Of a DNA stretch of 8,830 bases, positions 1 through 6,310 are shown piece after piece. Below the pieces are notes generated by a model. That model did no database searches and was not told the DNA's origin. It was given only the letters and a program-made list of their open reading frames with translations. A program made the translations under genes and the position numbers. The first letter of the stretch is position 1. Each line of letters starts with the position of its first letter. The DNA is from JAWWPY01 sp964412845 (GTDB taxonomy: Bacteria > Actinomycetota > Actinomycetes > Streptosporangiales > Streptosporangiaceae), in the NCBI GenBank assembly GCA_964412845.1, contig CAYPQM010000219.1, positions 1-8,830 on the forward strand. Reading direction: 5' to 3'.

Positions 1-2148
1 GATCCCCTTGGCCCCGAGCGGGTTGTAGCTGGTCGGCGTGGCCATGTCGGCCAGTTCGAAACTGGGGACCTCGGTGGCCGACAGGAAGGGGTAGTCGGCG
101 AAGCTCGCGGTCAGCGGGTTGCCGTCCGCGTCATAAAGGAATTCTTCCAGGAACGCCTGCGCCGCGCCCTGGGCGATGCCCCCGTGCCGCTGGCCCTCGG
201 CCAGCAGCGGGTTAATCACGGTGCCAGCGTCGTCAACGGTGATCATCCGGCGCAACACCACCTTGCCGGTCTCCGTGTCCACCTCAACCACCGCCACGTG
301 CGCCCCGAACGGGAACGTCGGGCCCGGCGCGGTGAACACGGTGCGCACGACCAGCCGCTCGGCATGGGCGAGCTGAGCCAGCGGCACCGCAGCTTCCGGG
401 TCGCCGGTCACGGCGAACGCGCCGCGCCCGGGGTCGAAGACCAGGTCGGCCGGGTTGGCCTCCAGCGCGCTGGCCGCGCGCTGCCGGGCGACCTCGATCA
501 GCTCCCGCGATGCTTGCTGCACCGCGGCCCCGCCCTGCTGCAGGCTGCGCGAGCCGCCGGTCCCGCCGCCTTCCGGGATCAGGTCGGTGTCGCCCCATTT
601 CACGGTGATCATGTCAACCGGGATACCAAGCTCGTCGCTGGCCAGCATCGCCCACACGGTGGCGTGGCCCTGCCCGTGCGGGGAGGTCCCGGTCAGGATC
701 GTGGCGCGGCCGTCGGGGTGGACCTCCACCGTGGCGTTCTCGCGCGGGCCGCCCGCCTCCATCCCAGGGCCGGTGATCTCCACATAGCAGGACAGGCCGA
801 CGCCGAGCTGGACCACGTCACCGGCGGCGCGCCGTTTCGCCTGATCGTCCCGGAGGTCCTGGTACCCGGCCGCGGTGAGTGCCTTCTCCAGCGCGGTCGC
901 GTAATCGCCGCTGTCATATACCGCGCCGAAGGCGGTCGTGTGCGGCTCGGTGAACGCGGGCAGCAGGTTCTTGCGGCGCACCTCGGCCGGGTCCATGCCG
1001 ATCTCGGCGGCGAACAGGTCGATGGCCCGTTCCACCGCGGCTGTCGCCTCGGGCCGGCCCGCGCCGCGGTAGGCGCCAACCGGCGTGGTGTTCGTCACCA
1101 CCGACCTCCCGACGGCCTCAGCGCGCCCGAATGCGTACGGCCCGGGCGCCATCAAAATCGTCAGGGCCGGCAGGAACGCCCCGAACCTCGGGTAGGCCCC
1201 GGCATCCTGCAGGATCTCCAGCCGGTACGCCGACACGGTGCCATCCCGGCGGCCGCCGATCGTCACCGTCTGCTGCTGCGCGCGGCCGTGCGTCATCGCC
1301 ACCAGGTTCTCGTTGCGGGTCTCGGCCCAGCGCGCCGGCCGGCCGAGCCGCTGAGCCACCCAGCACACCACCGCGTGCTCCGGGTCAGCGCCGAACTTGG
1401 CGCCGAACGCGCCGCCCACGTCCGGGGTGATGATCCGGACGGCGGCCGGATCGATGCCGAGCATGGCCGCCAGGGCGCCGCGCGTCCCCTGCGCCCCCTG
1501 GTTCGGGATCCACGCGGTCAGCCGGCCATCGTCGGCCCAGACGGCGGCCGTCGCACGGGTCTCCATCGGCGCGGGCGCGACCCGCTGGTTGACGATCACC
1601 CGGGTGACCACGGCGTCGCAGCCGTCGAACAAGTCGGCTTTCAGCCCGGCCGCGTCGCCAAAGGACGCGGCGACGTTGGTCCCGGCGTCGGGAAACAGCA
1701 CGACAGGCCCGCCGTCGGCGGCCGCCTCGGCCATGTCGATCACCGGCGGCAGCGGGTCATAGTCCGCGTCAACCAGTTCCGCGGCGTCCTCGCCCTGGTA
1801 CGGGTCATCCGTGATGACCACGGCGACCGGCTCGCCGACGAAGCGCACCGCGTCGCGGGCGAGCAGCGGCTGGCTCATCCCCTCGTTGATCATGCCGGCC
1901 ATGGGCGGGGCCAGCAGCGGGAGGTCGGCCAGGTCGGCTCCGGTGAACGCGGCGACGACACCGGGTGCCCGCAGCGCGGCGCTGACGTCGATGGACCGGA
2001 TCCGCGCGTGCGCGACGGGGGACCGGACGAAGAACACGTGACACGCGCCGGCCAGCCGTTCGTCCACGATGTCGTCGGTATAGACGCCGCCGGTAGTCAG
2101 GAAGGCGGGATCCTCCGTCCGCAGGACCCGGGTGCCCAGAATGCTCAC
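1..2148 (-). CDS. Molybdopterin-binding large subunit, xanthine dehydrogenase/CoxL family (3' end cut by window)
   Basis: This is the large, molybdenum-cofactor-binding subunit of a molybdenum hydroxylase, an enzyme that hydroxylates or oxidises a small substrate and passes electrons to partner FAD and 2Fe-2S subunits. Seen: an N-terminal a/b-hammerhead with the typical GTRVLRTEDPAFLTTGGVYT opening, WIPNQGAQGTR (about 213-223), VGGAFGAK (244-251), AYRGAGR (359-365), HGQGH (491-495) and GDTDLIPEGGGTGGSRS (519-535), all cofactor-pocket motifs. AYRGAGR is the form II (CoxL-like) signature, not the AYXCSFR of true aerobic CO dehydrogenase, so the substrate is unknown. The visible 716 residues stop at PLGAKGI, just before the expected GE-A-G catalytic glutamate; family members run about 750-800. 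The GTG start at 2148 is the only one after an in-frame stop at 2155-2157, and GGGAGGGAG lies 10 nt upstream. No small or FAD subunit gene lies upstream, so partners must be beyond the window edge or elsewhere. Confidence 0.93.
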   Translation of the reverse strand, partial: MSILGTRVLRTEDPAFLTTGGVYTDDIVDERLAGACHVFFVRSPVAHARIRSIDVSAALRAPGVVAAFTGADLADLPLLAPPMAGMINEGMSQPLLARDAVRFVGEPVAVVITDDPYQGEDAAELVDADYDPLPPVIDMAEAAADGGPVVLFPDAGTNVAASFGDAAGLKADLFDGCDAVVTRVIVNQRVAPAPMETRATAAVWADDGRLTAWIPNQGAQGTRGALAAMLGIDPAAVRIITPDVGGAFGAKFGADPEHAVVCWVAQRLGRPARWAETRNENLVAMTHGRAQQQTVTIGGRRDGTVSAYRLEILQDAGAYPRFGAFLPALTILMAPGPYAFGRAEAVGRSVVTNTTPVGAYRGAGRPEATAAVERAIDLFAAEIGMDPAEVRRKNLLPAFTEPHTTAFGAVYDSGDYATALEKALTAAGYQDLRDDQAKRRAAGDVVQLGVGLSCYVEITGPGMEAGGPRENATVEVHPDGRATILTGTSPHGQGHATVWAMLASDELGIPVDMITVKWGDTDLIPEGGGTGGSRSLQQGGAAVQQASRELIEVARQRAASALEANPADLVFDPGRGAFAVTGDPEAAVPLAQLAHAERLVVRTVFTAPGPTFPFGAHVAVVEVDTETGKVVLRRMITVDDAGTVINPLLAEGQRHGGIAQGAAQAFLEEFLYDADGNPLTASFADYPFLSATEVPSFELADMATPTSYNPLGAKGI

Positions 2149-2158
2149 GCCCGATCAG

Positions 2159-2181
2159 CTCCCTCCCGGCCGTCAGGCCGG
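2159..2181 (-). promoter_or_regulatory. Hairpin abutting the Shine-Dalgarno of the molybdopterin subunit gene
   Basis: Read on the minus strand, a perfect 6-bp stem CCGGCC-TGAC-GGCCGG (2166-2181) runs straight into the purine-rich ribosome binding site GGGAGGGAG (2159-2167); the two overlap by two bases. If the stem forms in the mRNA it would partly mask the upstream edge of the ribosome site. The structure is seen directly; a regulatory role is inference, and such GC-rich palindromes also occur by chance in this base composition. Confidence 0.35.
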
Positions 2182-2319
2182 ACTCTGTCACCCGGTTTGG
2201 CTCGCCCGCCGATGCCGCTCATTCGCGATACTGCCCGCTGCGAGAGCCGCACCGTGCGCGCTGGCGGGCGGCAGCCGACGGCGATCCCGGGCCCTCAGGG
2301 ATGATCGTGCCCGGCCAAG

Positions 2320-2529
2320 CTACGGATGGTCAAACACGTGCGCATCAATCGCCTGCGGGACCCCGACGTGGATCTGGCCGGAGGTGACCTGGCTGCGGAC
2401 GGCATAACGGGCGCTGGCTGGCATCCGGACGACCGCCTTGGCCGACGTCAGGACGACGCTGATCCGCTGCGGCGGCGTGGCGAATGTGGCCTGGAGCTGC
2501 CCCGAGATGATCACGGCGGTCAGCGCCGG
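2320..2529 (-). pseudogene. Relic of a DUF4097-type beta-repeat protein
   Basis: One minus-strand frame ending at TAG 2320-2322 encodes a stretch with the alternating hydrophobic pattern and TS(G) turns of the C-terminal beta-repeats of DUF4097 proteins. Visible pieces are IISGQLQATFATPPQRISVV, then LTSAKAVVRMPASARYAV, then TSGQIHVGVPQAIDAH. In that family a further T-S-G turn and strand normally follow the last segment; here the frame stops after DAHVFDHP. Upstream the frame loses all similarity (RAGGPCRW...), and there is no convincing start with a ribosome site, although GTG at 2514 or ATG at 2602 could open the frame on paper. It is therefore best read as a fragment lacking both its N-terminal part and last strand. 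It could instead be a very short expressed protein. The family link is from recalled sequence pattern, not a search. Confidence 0.45.
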
Positions 2530-2587
2530 GCGGACCAGGGACCATCGGCACGGTCCTCCGGCCCTGTTTGGTGCGGCCGGGTGACGC

Positions 2588-2616
2588 TTGACTGGGATCA
2601 TGGCTACTGATATCCG
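2588..2616 (+). promoter_or_regulatory. Possible -35/-10 pair at the transporter start
   Basis: TTGACT (2588-2593) and TATCCG (2611-2616) are separated by 17 nt, the standard spacing for a principal-sigma promoter. If real, transcription would start near 2623, only about 13 nt before ATG 2636, and the transporter would begin there and not at ATG 2600. The -10 box is a weak match at its last three positions, so this is tentative. Confidence 0.3.
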
Positions 2617-4216
2617 GCTATCGTCGGCCCCCCACATGGGGGATGGGAAGCCAGCCCCCCGACGCTGGCTGGCGCTGTCCGTGCTGTGCGTCTCGCTGCT
2701 GATGGTGAACCTGGACAGCACAGTCCTCAATGTCGCGCTGCCCACGCTCGTCCGCGACTTGCACGCCACGTCAACCCAGCTCCAGTGGATCGTGGACTCT
2801 TACGTCATGGTCTTCGCCGGGCTGCTCCTGGTTGCGGGCAGCCTGGCCGACCGGGTCGGCCGTAAGCGGACGTTCCTGGCTGGCCTGGTGGCGTTCACCG
2901 CCGGCTCCGCGTGGGCGGCCTTCACGGGGTCGGTGAGCCTGCTGATCGCCGCGCGGGCGAGCATGGGCATCGGGGCCGCGCTGCTGATGCCATCCACCCT
3001 GTCGATCATCACCGACATGTTCCGCGACCGGGGTGAGCGGCAACGGGCGATCGGGCTGTGGGCCGGGACGAGCGGCGTCGGGATCGCCCTCGGCCCGATC
3101 ATCGGGGGCTTGCTGCTGGCCCACTTCTGGTGGGGATCGGTGTTCCTCATCAACGTGCCGATCGCGGTGGCCGGTATCGCATGCGCCATCCCGCTGGTGC
3201 CGGACTCGAAGAACCCGGCCGCCCAGCGGCCCGACCTGGCTGGAGCGCTGCTGTCCATCGCCGGCCTGGGCCTGGTGCTCTGGGCCATCATCGAGGCGCC
3301 GGCCCGCGGATGGTCGTCAGCTCTGGTGATCAGCGCTGGCGTGGCCGGGGTGGCCGTTCTCACCATCTTCGCGGTCTGGGAGCGGGTCACCTCACATCCG
3401 ATGCTGAGCCTGCATTTCTTCCGCGACCGGCGCTTCTCGGGCGCGATCTGCTCAGTTGGACTGGTCACGTTCGGGCTGTTCGGCTCGCTGTTCCTGCTGA
3501 CCCAGTTCCTTCAGTTCCAGCTGGGCTACACAGCGCTGCAGTCAGGGGTGCGGGTGGTACCCGCGGCCGCGGCGATCGCCGTCATCGCACCGTTCTCTAC
3601 TGTCACCGTGCGGCTGGTCGGGAGCAAGCTCACGCTGGCCGGCGGGCTGCTGATCATCGCGGCGGGACTGTGGCAGATATCCGGGGCCACGGTGGGCTCG
3701 ACCTACCTCGACGTACTGCCCGGGATGATCATGCTCGGCGTCGGGGCCGGGTTCGCCATCCCGTCGGCCACGGCATCGGTGATGAGCTCGGTACCGCAGG
3801 AGCACACGGGGGTCGGCTCGGCCACCAACGGCACATTCCTGCAAGTGGGCGGGGCGCTCGGGGTGGCTGTCCTGGGCAGCCTGCTCGCCACCCGCTATCA
3901 GGGCAAGATGACCACAGCGCTGGCCCCGTACCATGTGCCAGCCTCGGTGATGCGGGCCGTGCTGGGGGATGTCGGCAGTGCCCTGGGCGTGGCGGCCCAT
4001 ATCGGGGGGCCGTCCGGGGCAGCGCTGGCGCACCTGGCCCGGGTGGCCTTCGTGAGCGGCATGGATCTGGGGCTGCTCGTCGGGGCGATCATCGGTGTGA
4101 TTGGCGGCCTCGTGGCGCTGGTGATCGTGCCTGCCCGGGTGGCGTCCGCTGACGGTGATGGCGATGGTGACGTGGCTACCGGAAATGAACGGGCCGATGA
4201 TCCGCATCTTCGCTGA
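2600..4216 (+). CDS. MFS drug:H+ antiporter, DHA2 (EmrB/QacA-type, 14 TM)
   Basis: An inner-membrane proton-driven exporter of the DHA2 branch of the major facilitator superfamily, which usually exports drugs, dyes or secondary metabolites. Seen (numbered from ATG 2600, 538 residues): motif D1 LDSTVLNVALP at 38-48 in TM1; QWIVDSYVM after the first loop; motif A GSLADRVGRKR at 80-90; the antiporter motif C GVGIALGPIIGG at 159-170; then hydrophobic segments throughout and a hydrophilic Asp-rich tail (DGDGDGD). The length and the count of hydrophobic segments match 14-TM members. The start is uncertain: TTG 2588, ATG 2600 and ATG 2636 are in frame, and none has a strong Shine-Dalgarno; the protein would be 526 residues from 2636. 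No TetR or MarR regulator gene lies beside it, which is unusual for this family. Substrate is unknown. Confidence 0.95.
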   Translation: MATDIRLSSAPHMGDGKPAPRRWLALSVLCVSLLMVNLDSTVLNVALPTLVRDLHATSTQLQWIVDSYVMVFAGLLLVAGSLADRVGRKRTFLAGLVAFTAGSAWAAFTGSVSLLIAARASMGIGAALLMPSTLSIITDMFRDRGERQRAIGLWAGTSGVGIALGPIIGGLLLAHFWWGSVFLINVPIAVAGIACAIPLVPDSKNPAAQRPDLAGALLSIAGLGLVLWAIIEAPARGWSSALVISAGVAGVAVLTIFAVWERVTSHPMLSLHFFRDRRFSGAICSVGLVTFGLFGSLFLLTQFLQFQLGYTALQSGVRVVPAAAAIAVIAPFSTVTVRLVGSKLTLAGGLLIIAAGLWQISGATVGSTYLDVLPGMIMLGVGAGFAIPSATASVMSSVPQEHTGVGSATNGTFLQVGGALGVAVLGSLLATRYQGKMTTALAPYHVPASVMRAVLGDVGSALGVAAHIGGPSGAALAHLARVAFVSGMDLGLLVGAIIGVIGGLVALVIVPARVASADGDGDGDVATGNERADDPHLR

Positions 4217-4259
4217 GCACATAGGACTCGGCAAGTGACACGGCGAGCATTGCGTGGGA

Positions 4260-4276
4260 TGCCGTGGATCACGGCA
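4260..4276 (+). terminator. Hairpin after the transporter, candidate terminator without U-tract
   Basis: TGCCGTG-GAT-CACGGCA is a perfect 7-bp stem with a 3-nt loop, 43 nt behind the transporter stop codon. No T-run follows, so it is not a canonical intrinsic terminator, though many actinobacterial 3' hairpins lack one. Its right arm is also part of the CACGGC[A/G]AGCAT direct repeat, so it could equally be a protein-binding site. Confidence 0.3.
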
Positions 4277-4455
4277 AGCATGTCTGAGTTCAGGTGCCTG
4301 TGTGGCCCGTGGGACGGCGTAGGTGATGCGACTGCTCGCCGCGGCCGGATCCGGTAAAGGTTCCGTGGCCGCTGTACGACTTACCGCCGTGATTCTTCTC
4401 GGTCGCGCGGCGGGTTCGGCTGGCTCCTGCAGTTGGCGTCATCCCGTTCAGTGTG

Positions 4456-4475
4456 GCCGCATGGCCGGATGCGGC
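4456..4475 (+). promoter_or_regulatory. Hairpin in the leader of the sigma operon
   Basis: GCCGCAT-GGCCGG-ATGCGGC forms a perfect 7-bp stem with a 6-nt loop, ending 58 nt before the chosen GTG start of the first sigma gene. It could be an operator or an mRNA leader structure. The structure is seen directly, the role is inference. Confidence 0.3.
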
Positions 4476-4533
4476 GGCAGTGGTTGCGGTGTTTTCGGTG
4501 GCGGGCCTGGCTGGTCTCACCGTGGAGGCCTGG

Positions 4534-5103
4534 GTGGGTGATGAGAAGATCTCCGCGCGAGACGCTGAGGAACTCGCCGCCTGCTTCACGGCTCATGCCC
4601 GTGACCTGTTCGGGTATGCCTGCGTCCTGACCCGCGGGGACCGGGCGCTTGCTGATGACCTCGTCCAGGCCGTCTTCGAGGCGGCAGGCCGGGCCTGGCC
4701 GACCCTGCGGTGCCTGGCCGATGACCAGCGCTGCGGGTGGCTACGGGCGACACTCGCCAACATGGCGGTGAGCGCCTTCCGCCGCGAGGCCGCCTTCCGG
4801 GACCGGCTGCCGCGGATTGAGGCCCGGTACCGGAAGACCCCGGCTGACCCTCCGGAACAGGCCTTTTCTTCGATCGCGCTGGAGCGTTGCTGGCAGATCA
4901 TCCTGGCCATGCCGGAAAAGCAGCACGCCGTCGCGATGCTGCGCTGGCAGCAGGACATGAAGCAAGGCGAGATCGCCGCGGTCCTGGGCATGGCCGAGAA
5001 GACAGTAAGCACGCATCTGCACCGGGCACGGCGCAAGCTCATCGCGCAGCTAGGACCGGACCACCCATTTGCCAGCGACGACCCAGAAGGAGCATCGTCA
5101 TGA
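4534..5103 (+). CDS. ECF-type RNA polymerase sigma factor (first of a tandem pair)
   Basis: A group 4 (extracytoplasmic function) sigma factor of 189 residues that would direct RNA polymerase to a dedicated promoter set. Seen: region 2 at about 14-84, with DLFGYACVLTRGDRALADDL and the core-binding helix around DDLVQAVFEAAGRAW, then GWLRATLANMAVSAFRRE for region 2.3/2.4; a linker; and region 4 at about 115-173 with MPEKQHAVAMLRWQQDMKQG and the helix-turn-helix GEIAAVLGMAEKTVSTHLHR. The GTG start at 4534 is chosen because GGAGG (4524-4528) lies 5 nt upstream and the length is typical; starts further upstream (GTG 4453) would add an unlikely hydrophobic leader. The stop overlaps the next gene as ATGA, so the two are probably translationally coupled. 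No TM anti-sigma partner is encoded next to it. Confidence 0.9.
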   Translation: MGDEKISARDAEELAACFTAHARDLFGYACVLTRGDRALADDLVQAVFEAAGRAWPTLRCLADDQRCGWLRATLANMAVSAFRREAAFRDRLPRIEARYRKTPADPPEQAFSSIALERCWQIILAMPEKQHAVAMLRWQQDMKQGEIAAVLGMAEKTVSTHLHRARRKLIAQLGPDHPFASDDPEGASS

Positions 5104-5945
5104 CGACCGGCGGGCGCGGGACCAGCGGCCCGCGCGAGGACGAGGTACTCTCCCGGCTCTTCCAGCAAGTCACCGAGCTGCAGTCGGCCTGGTTCGGCGC
5201 CGGGTACGACATCCCGGTCGGCCTGGACCGGTACCGGGCCTGGCTGCGCGAGCACACCACCGAAGACCAGACCACACCTGATGCCATCCAGGCAATCGGC
5301 CCGATGTCAGTGCGGGCTGATCAGGATGCCGACCGGGCGGTGGCAGCCCTCTACAGCGCGCACTACCGGTCGTTGGTCAGGCTCGTAGCCTTCCTGGTGC
5401 AGGACACCGGCACAGCGGAGGAAGTCGTCCAGGATTCGTTCGTCGCCATGCACTCGGCGTGGCGGATGCTGCGAGACAGCGACCATGCGCTCTCCTACCT
5501 ACGCCGGTCAGTAGTGAATCGGTCCCGGTCAGTGCTGCGGCACCGCGCGGCGGCTGGCAGGATCGCGCCGGAACTCGGGCCTGACGCGCCGGGCACCCAG
5601 CAGGAACCGGTCATCCAGCCCGACCGCCCCACCCTGATCTCGGCGCTGAGGGCGCTTCCCCCGCGGCAGCGCGAGGTTCTGGTCCTCCGGTACTACGCCG
5701 GGTTGTCTGACGCCCAGATCGCCTCGGCCATGGGAATCAGCCGAGGGGCAGTCAGAAGCCACACCGCGCGCGCAGTGTCAGCGCTAGGCACGGATCTGCG
5801 CAAGACGAAAGAGCCGCACAGTTCCTCGGAACCGGAATCAGCAGATACCGCCAGGCACCAGCCCCACGAATTACCTGATCTGAGCGCAACCGGCACCCAG
5901 CAGCGAACAACGCCCGAGCCAGAACGGTGGTCATTAATCGAATAA
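5100..5945 (+). CDS. SigE-family ECF sigma factor with extra N-terminal domain
   Basis: A second ECF sigma factor, 281 residues. ATG 5100 overlaps the preceding stop (ATGA), and AAGGAG (5088-5093) lies 6 nt upstream, so the start is secure. Seen: region 2 at about 78-150 with LYSAHYRSLVRLVAFLVQDT, AEEVVQDSFVAMHSAWRML and LSYLRRSVVNRSRSVLRHR, which is characteristic of the actinobacterial SigE family; region 4 at about 178-236 with LPPRQREVLVLRYYAGLSDA and HTH QIASAMGISRGAVRSHTARA. Unusual for this family are residues 1-75, which contain a compact predicted-helical stretch (DEVLSRLFQQVTELQSAWFG, then YDIPVGLDRYRAWLREHT), and a charged, Pro/Ser/Gln-rich tail from 237 to the end with no hydrophobic segment. 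The N-terminal piece may be a small partner protein fused to the sigma factor, which is inference. No anti-sigma gene follows. Confidence 0.92.
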   Translation: MTTGGRGTSGPREDEVLSRLFQQVTELQSAWFGAGYDIPVGLDRYRAWLREHTTEDQTTPDAIQAIGPMSVRADQDADRAVAALYSAHYRSLVRLVAFLVQDTGTAEEVVQDSFVAMHSAWRMLRDSDHALSYLRRSVVNRSRSVLRHRAAAGRIAPELGPDAPGTQQEPVIQPDRPTLISALRALPPRQREVLVLRYYAGLSDAQIASAMGISRGAVRSHTARAVSALGTDLRKTKEPHSSSEPESADTARHQPHELPDLSATGTQQRTTPEPERWSLIE

Positions 5946-6081
5946 GTGGCGGCTGTGGCCTGCCAGAAAGGTCAGGACCTGTGACGGCACGCCCCCAAGC
6001 GGGCCAATGCCTGGCCAGCAGGCGCGATCACCAGTGCCATTCCTCATGCGTCGCCAGTAGGAACGTCGCAGTCGGTGCCGT

Positions 6082-6099
6082 GCCCCTGCGGGGCTTTCT
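6082..6099 (+). terminator. Candidate intrinsic terminator of the sigma operon
   Basis: GCCCC-TGC-GGGGC is a perfect all-GC 5-bp stem with a 3-nt loop, followed at once by TTTCT. It lies 137 nt behind the second sigma stop codon and has the right orientation. The stem is short, so strength is uncertain. Confidence 0.4.
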
Positions 6100-6181
6100 G
6101 GCCACAGCCGCCGCAGCGGTGGTGTTCGGCCTGACAGCCTGGCCTCGATCTTGAAGTGCAGCGAAATAAGCGAGTAAGAGA

Positions 6182-6225
6182 TGGTAGCCAAGGCCGGGAT
6201 CGAACCGCCGACCTCCCTATTTCAG
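6182..6225 (-). pseudogene. 3' half of a tRNA-Phe-like gene (degenerate; possible att scar)
   Basis: Read on the minus strand, the sequence runs from an anticodon loop CTGAAAT (anticodon GAA, 6219-6225) through a variable region, a T-arm GGCGG-TTCGATC-CCGGC (6193-6209), the 3' acceptor strand CTTGGCT, the discriminator A and an encoded CCA (6182-6184). This matches the 3' half of actinobacterial tRNA-Phe as I recall it. The T-stem has one G-G mismatch, the 5' anticodon strand is absent, and no D-arm or 5' acceptor strand (AGCCAAG or GGCCAAG) is found upstream, so it cannot make a tRNA. The break falls at the edge of the anticodon loop, a common crossover site of tRNA-targeting integrases, which makes an attachment-site duplicate or scar the leading explanation. 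Confidence 0.6.
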
Positions 6226-6294
6226 CGCCGAACACCAGCGCGAGTCGCTCTGGCAACGGTTACAGCATCCTGATCCCCGATAATCGCAGTGACG

Positions 6295-6303
6295 TGCGAT
6301 AAT
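6295..6303 (+). promoter_or_regulatory. Extended -10 promoter, leaderless start of the membrane protein gene
   Basis: TGC-GATAAT is an extended -10 element (TGn followed by a 5 of 6 match to TATAAT). It ends exactly 7 nt before GTG 6311, so transcription would start at or next to the start codon. No convincing -35 box is seen, which fits an extended -10 promoter. Confidence 0.45.
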
Positions 6304-6310
6304 ACGTCGT

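Larger units (their letters stand above)
4217..4533. other. Spacer between transporter and sigma operon: direct repeat and hairpins
   Basis: I find no convincing gene in these 317 bases. A frame opening at GTG 4323/ATG 4326 and ending at 4541 encodes a Gly/Cys-rich 72-residue string with no family features. Three structures stand out: CACGGCGAGCAT (4239-4250) repeated as CACGGCAAGCAT (4270-4281) with one mismatch; a 7-bp hairpin around the second copy; and a second hairpin at 4456-4475 upstream of the sigma gene. The promoter of the sigma operon should be here, but no clear -35/-10 pair was found. Confidence 0.5.
5946..6310. other. Spacer with candidate terminator, inverted repeat and tRNA scar
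   Basis: No gene is supported in these 365 bases. Close behind the sigma stop, CCTGCC-AGAAA-GG(T)CAGG (5959-5976) and GCCTG-GCCAG-CAGGC (6009-6023) are weak hairpins. A better terminator candidate is at 6082-6099. GGTGTTCGGC (6121-6130) recurs inverted as GCCGAACACC (6227-6236), the latter directly abutting the break point of the tRNA-Phe-like remnant. A plus-strand frame through 5927-6154 has a short hydrophobic end (FLATAAAAVVFGLTAW) but no family features and runs into a stop. Confidence 0.5.

Noticed and set aside
1..2148. Naming the oxidase gene coxL
   Set aside because: The AYRGAGR loop is not that of aerobic CO dehydrogenase, so the symbol would imply an unsupported function.
184..2304. 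Very long open frame on the plus strand opposite the molybdopterin subunit gene
   Set aside because: It is an antisense shadow: its product is rich in Arg, Gly and His with no domain pattern, while the minus-strand frame shows all family motifs.
3058..4152. Long plus-strand frame of 364 residues overlapping the transporter
   Set aside because: It is the alternative frame of a GC-rich gene; the other frame carries MFS motifs A and C and regular hydrophobic segments.
4323..4541. 72-residue frame ending 8 nt inside the first sigma gene, considered as a leader peptide
   Set aside because: It has no strong ribosome site and a low-complexity Gly/Cys-rich product; the overlap alone is not enough.
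4534..5945. The hypothesis that one of the two sigma genes is a remnant of the other by duplication
   Set aside because: Region 2 and region 4 differ strongly in sequence and subfamily, and the second has flanking domains the first lacks.
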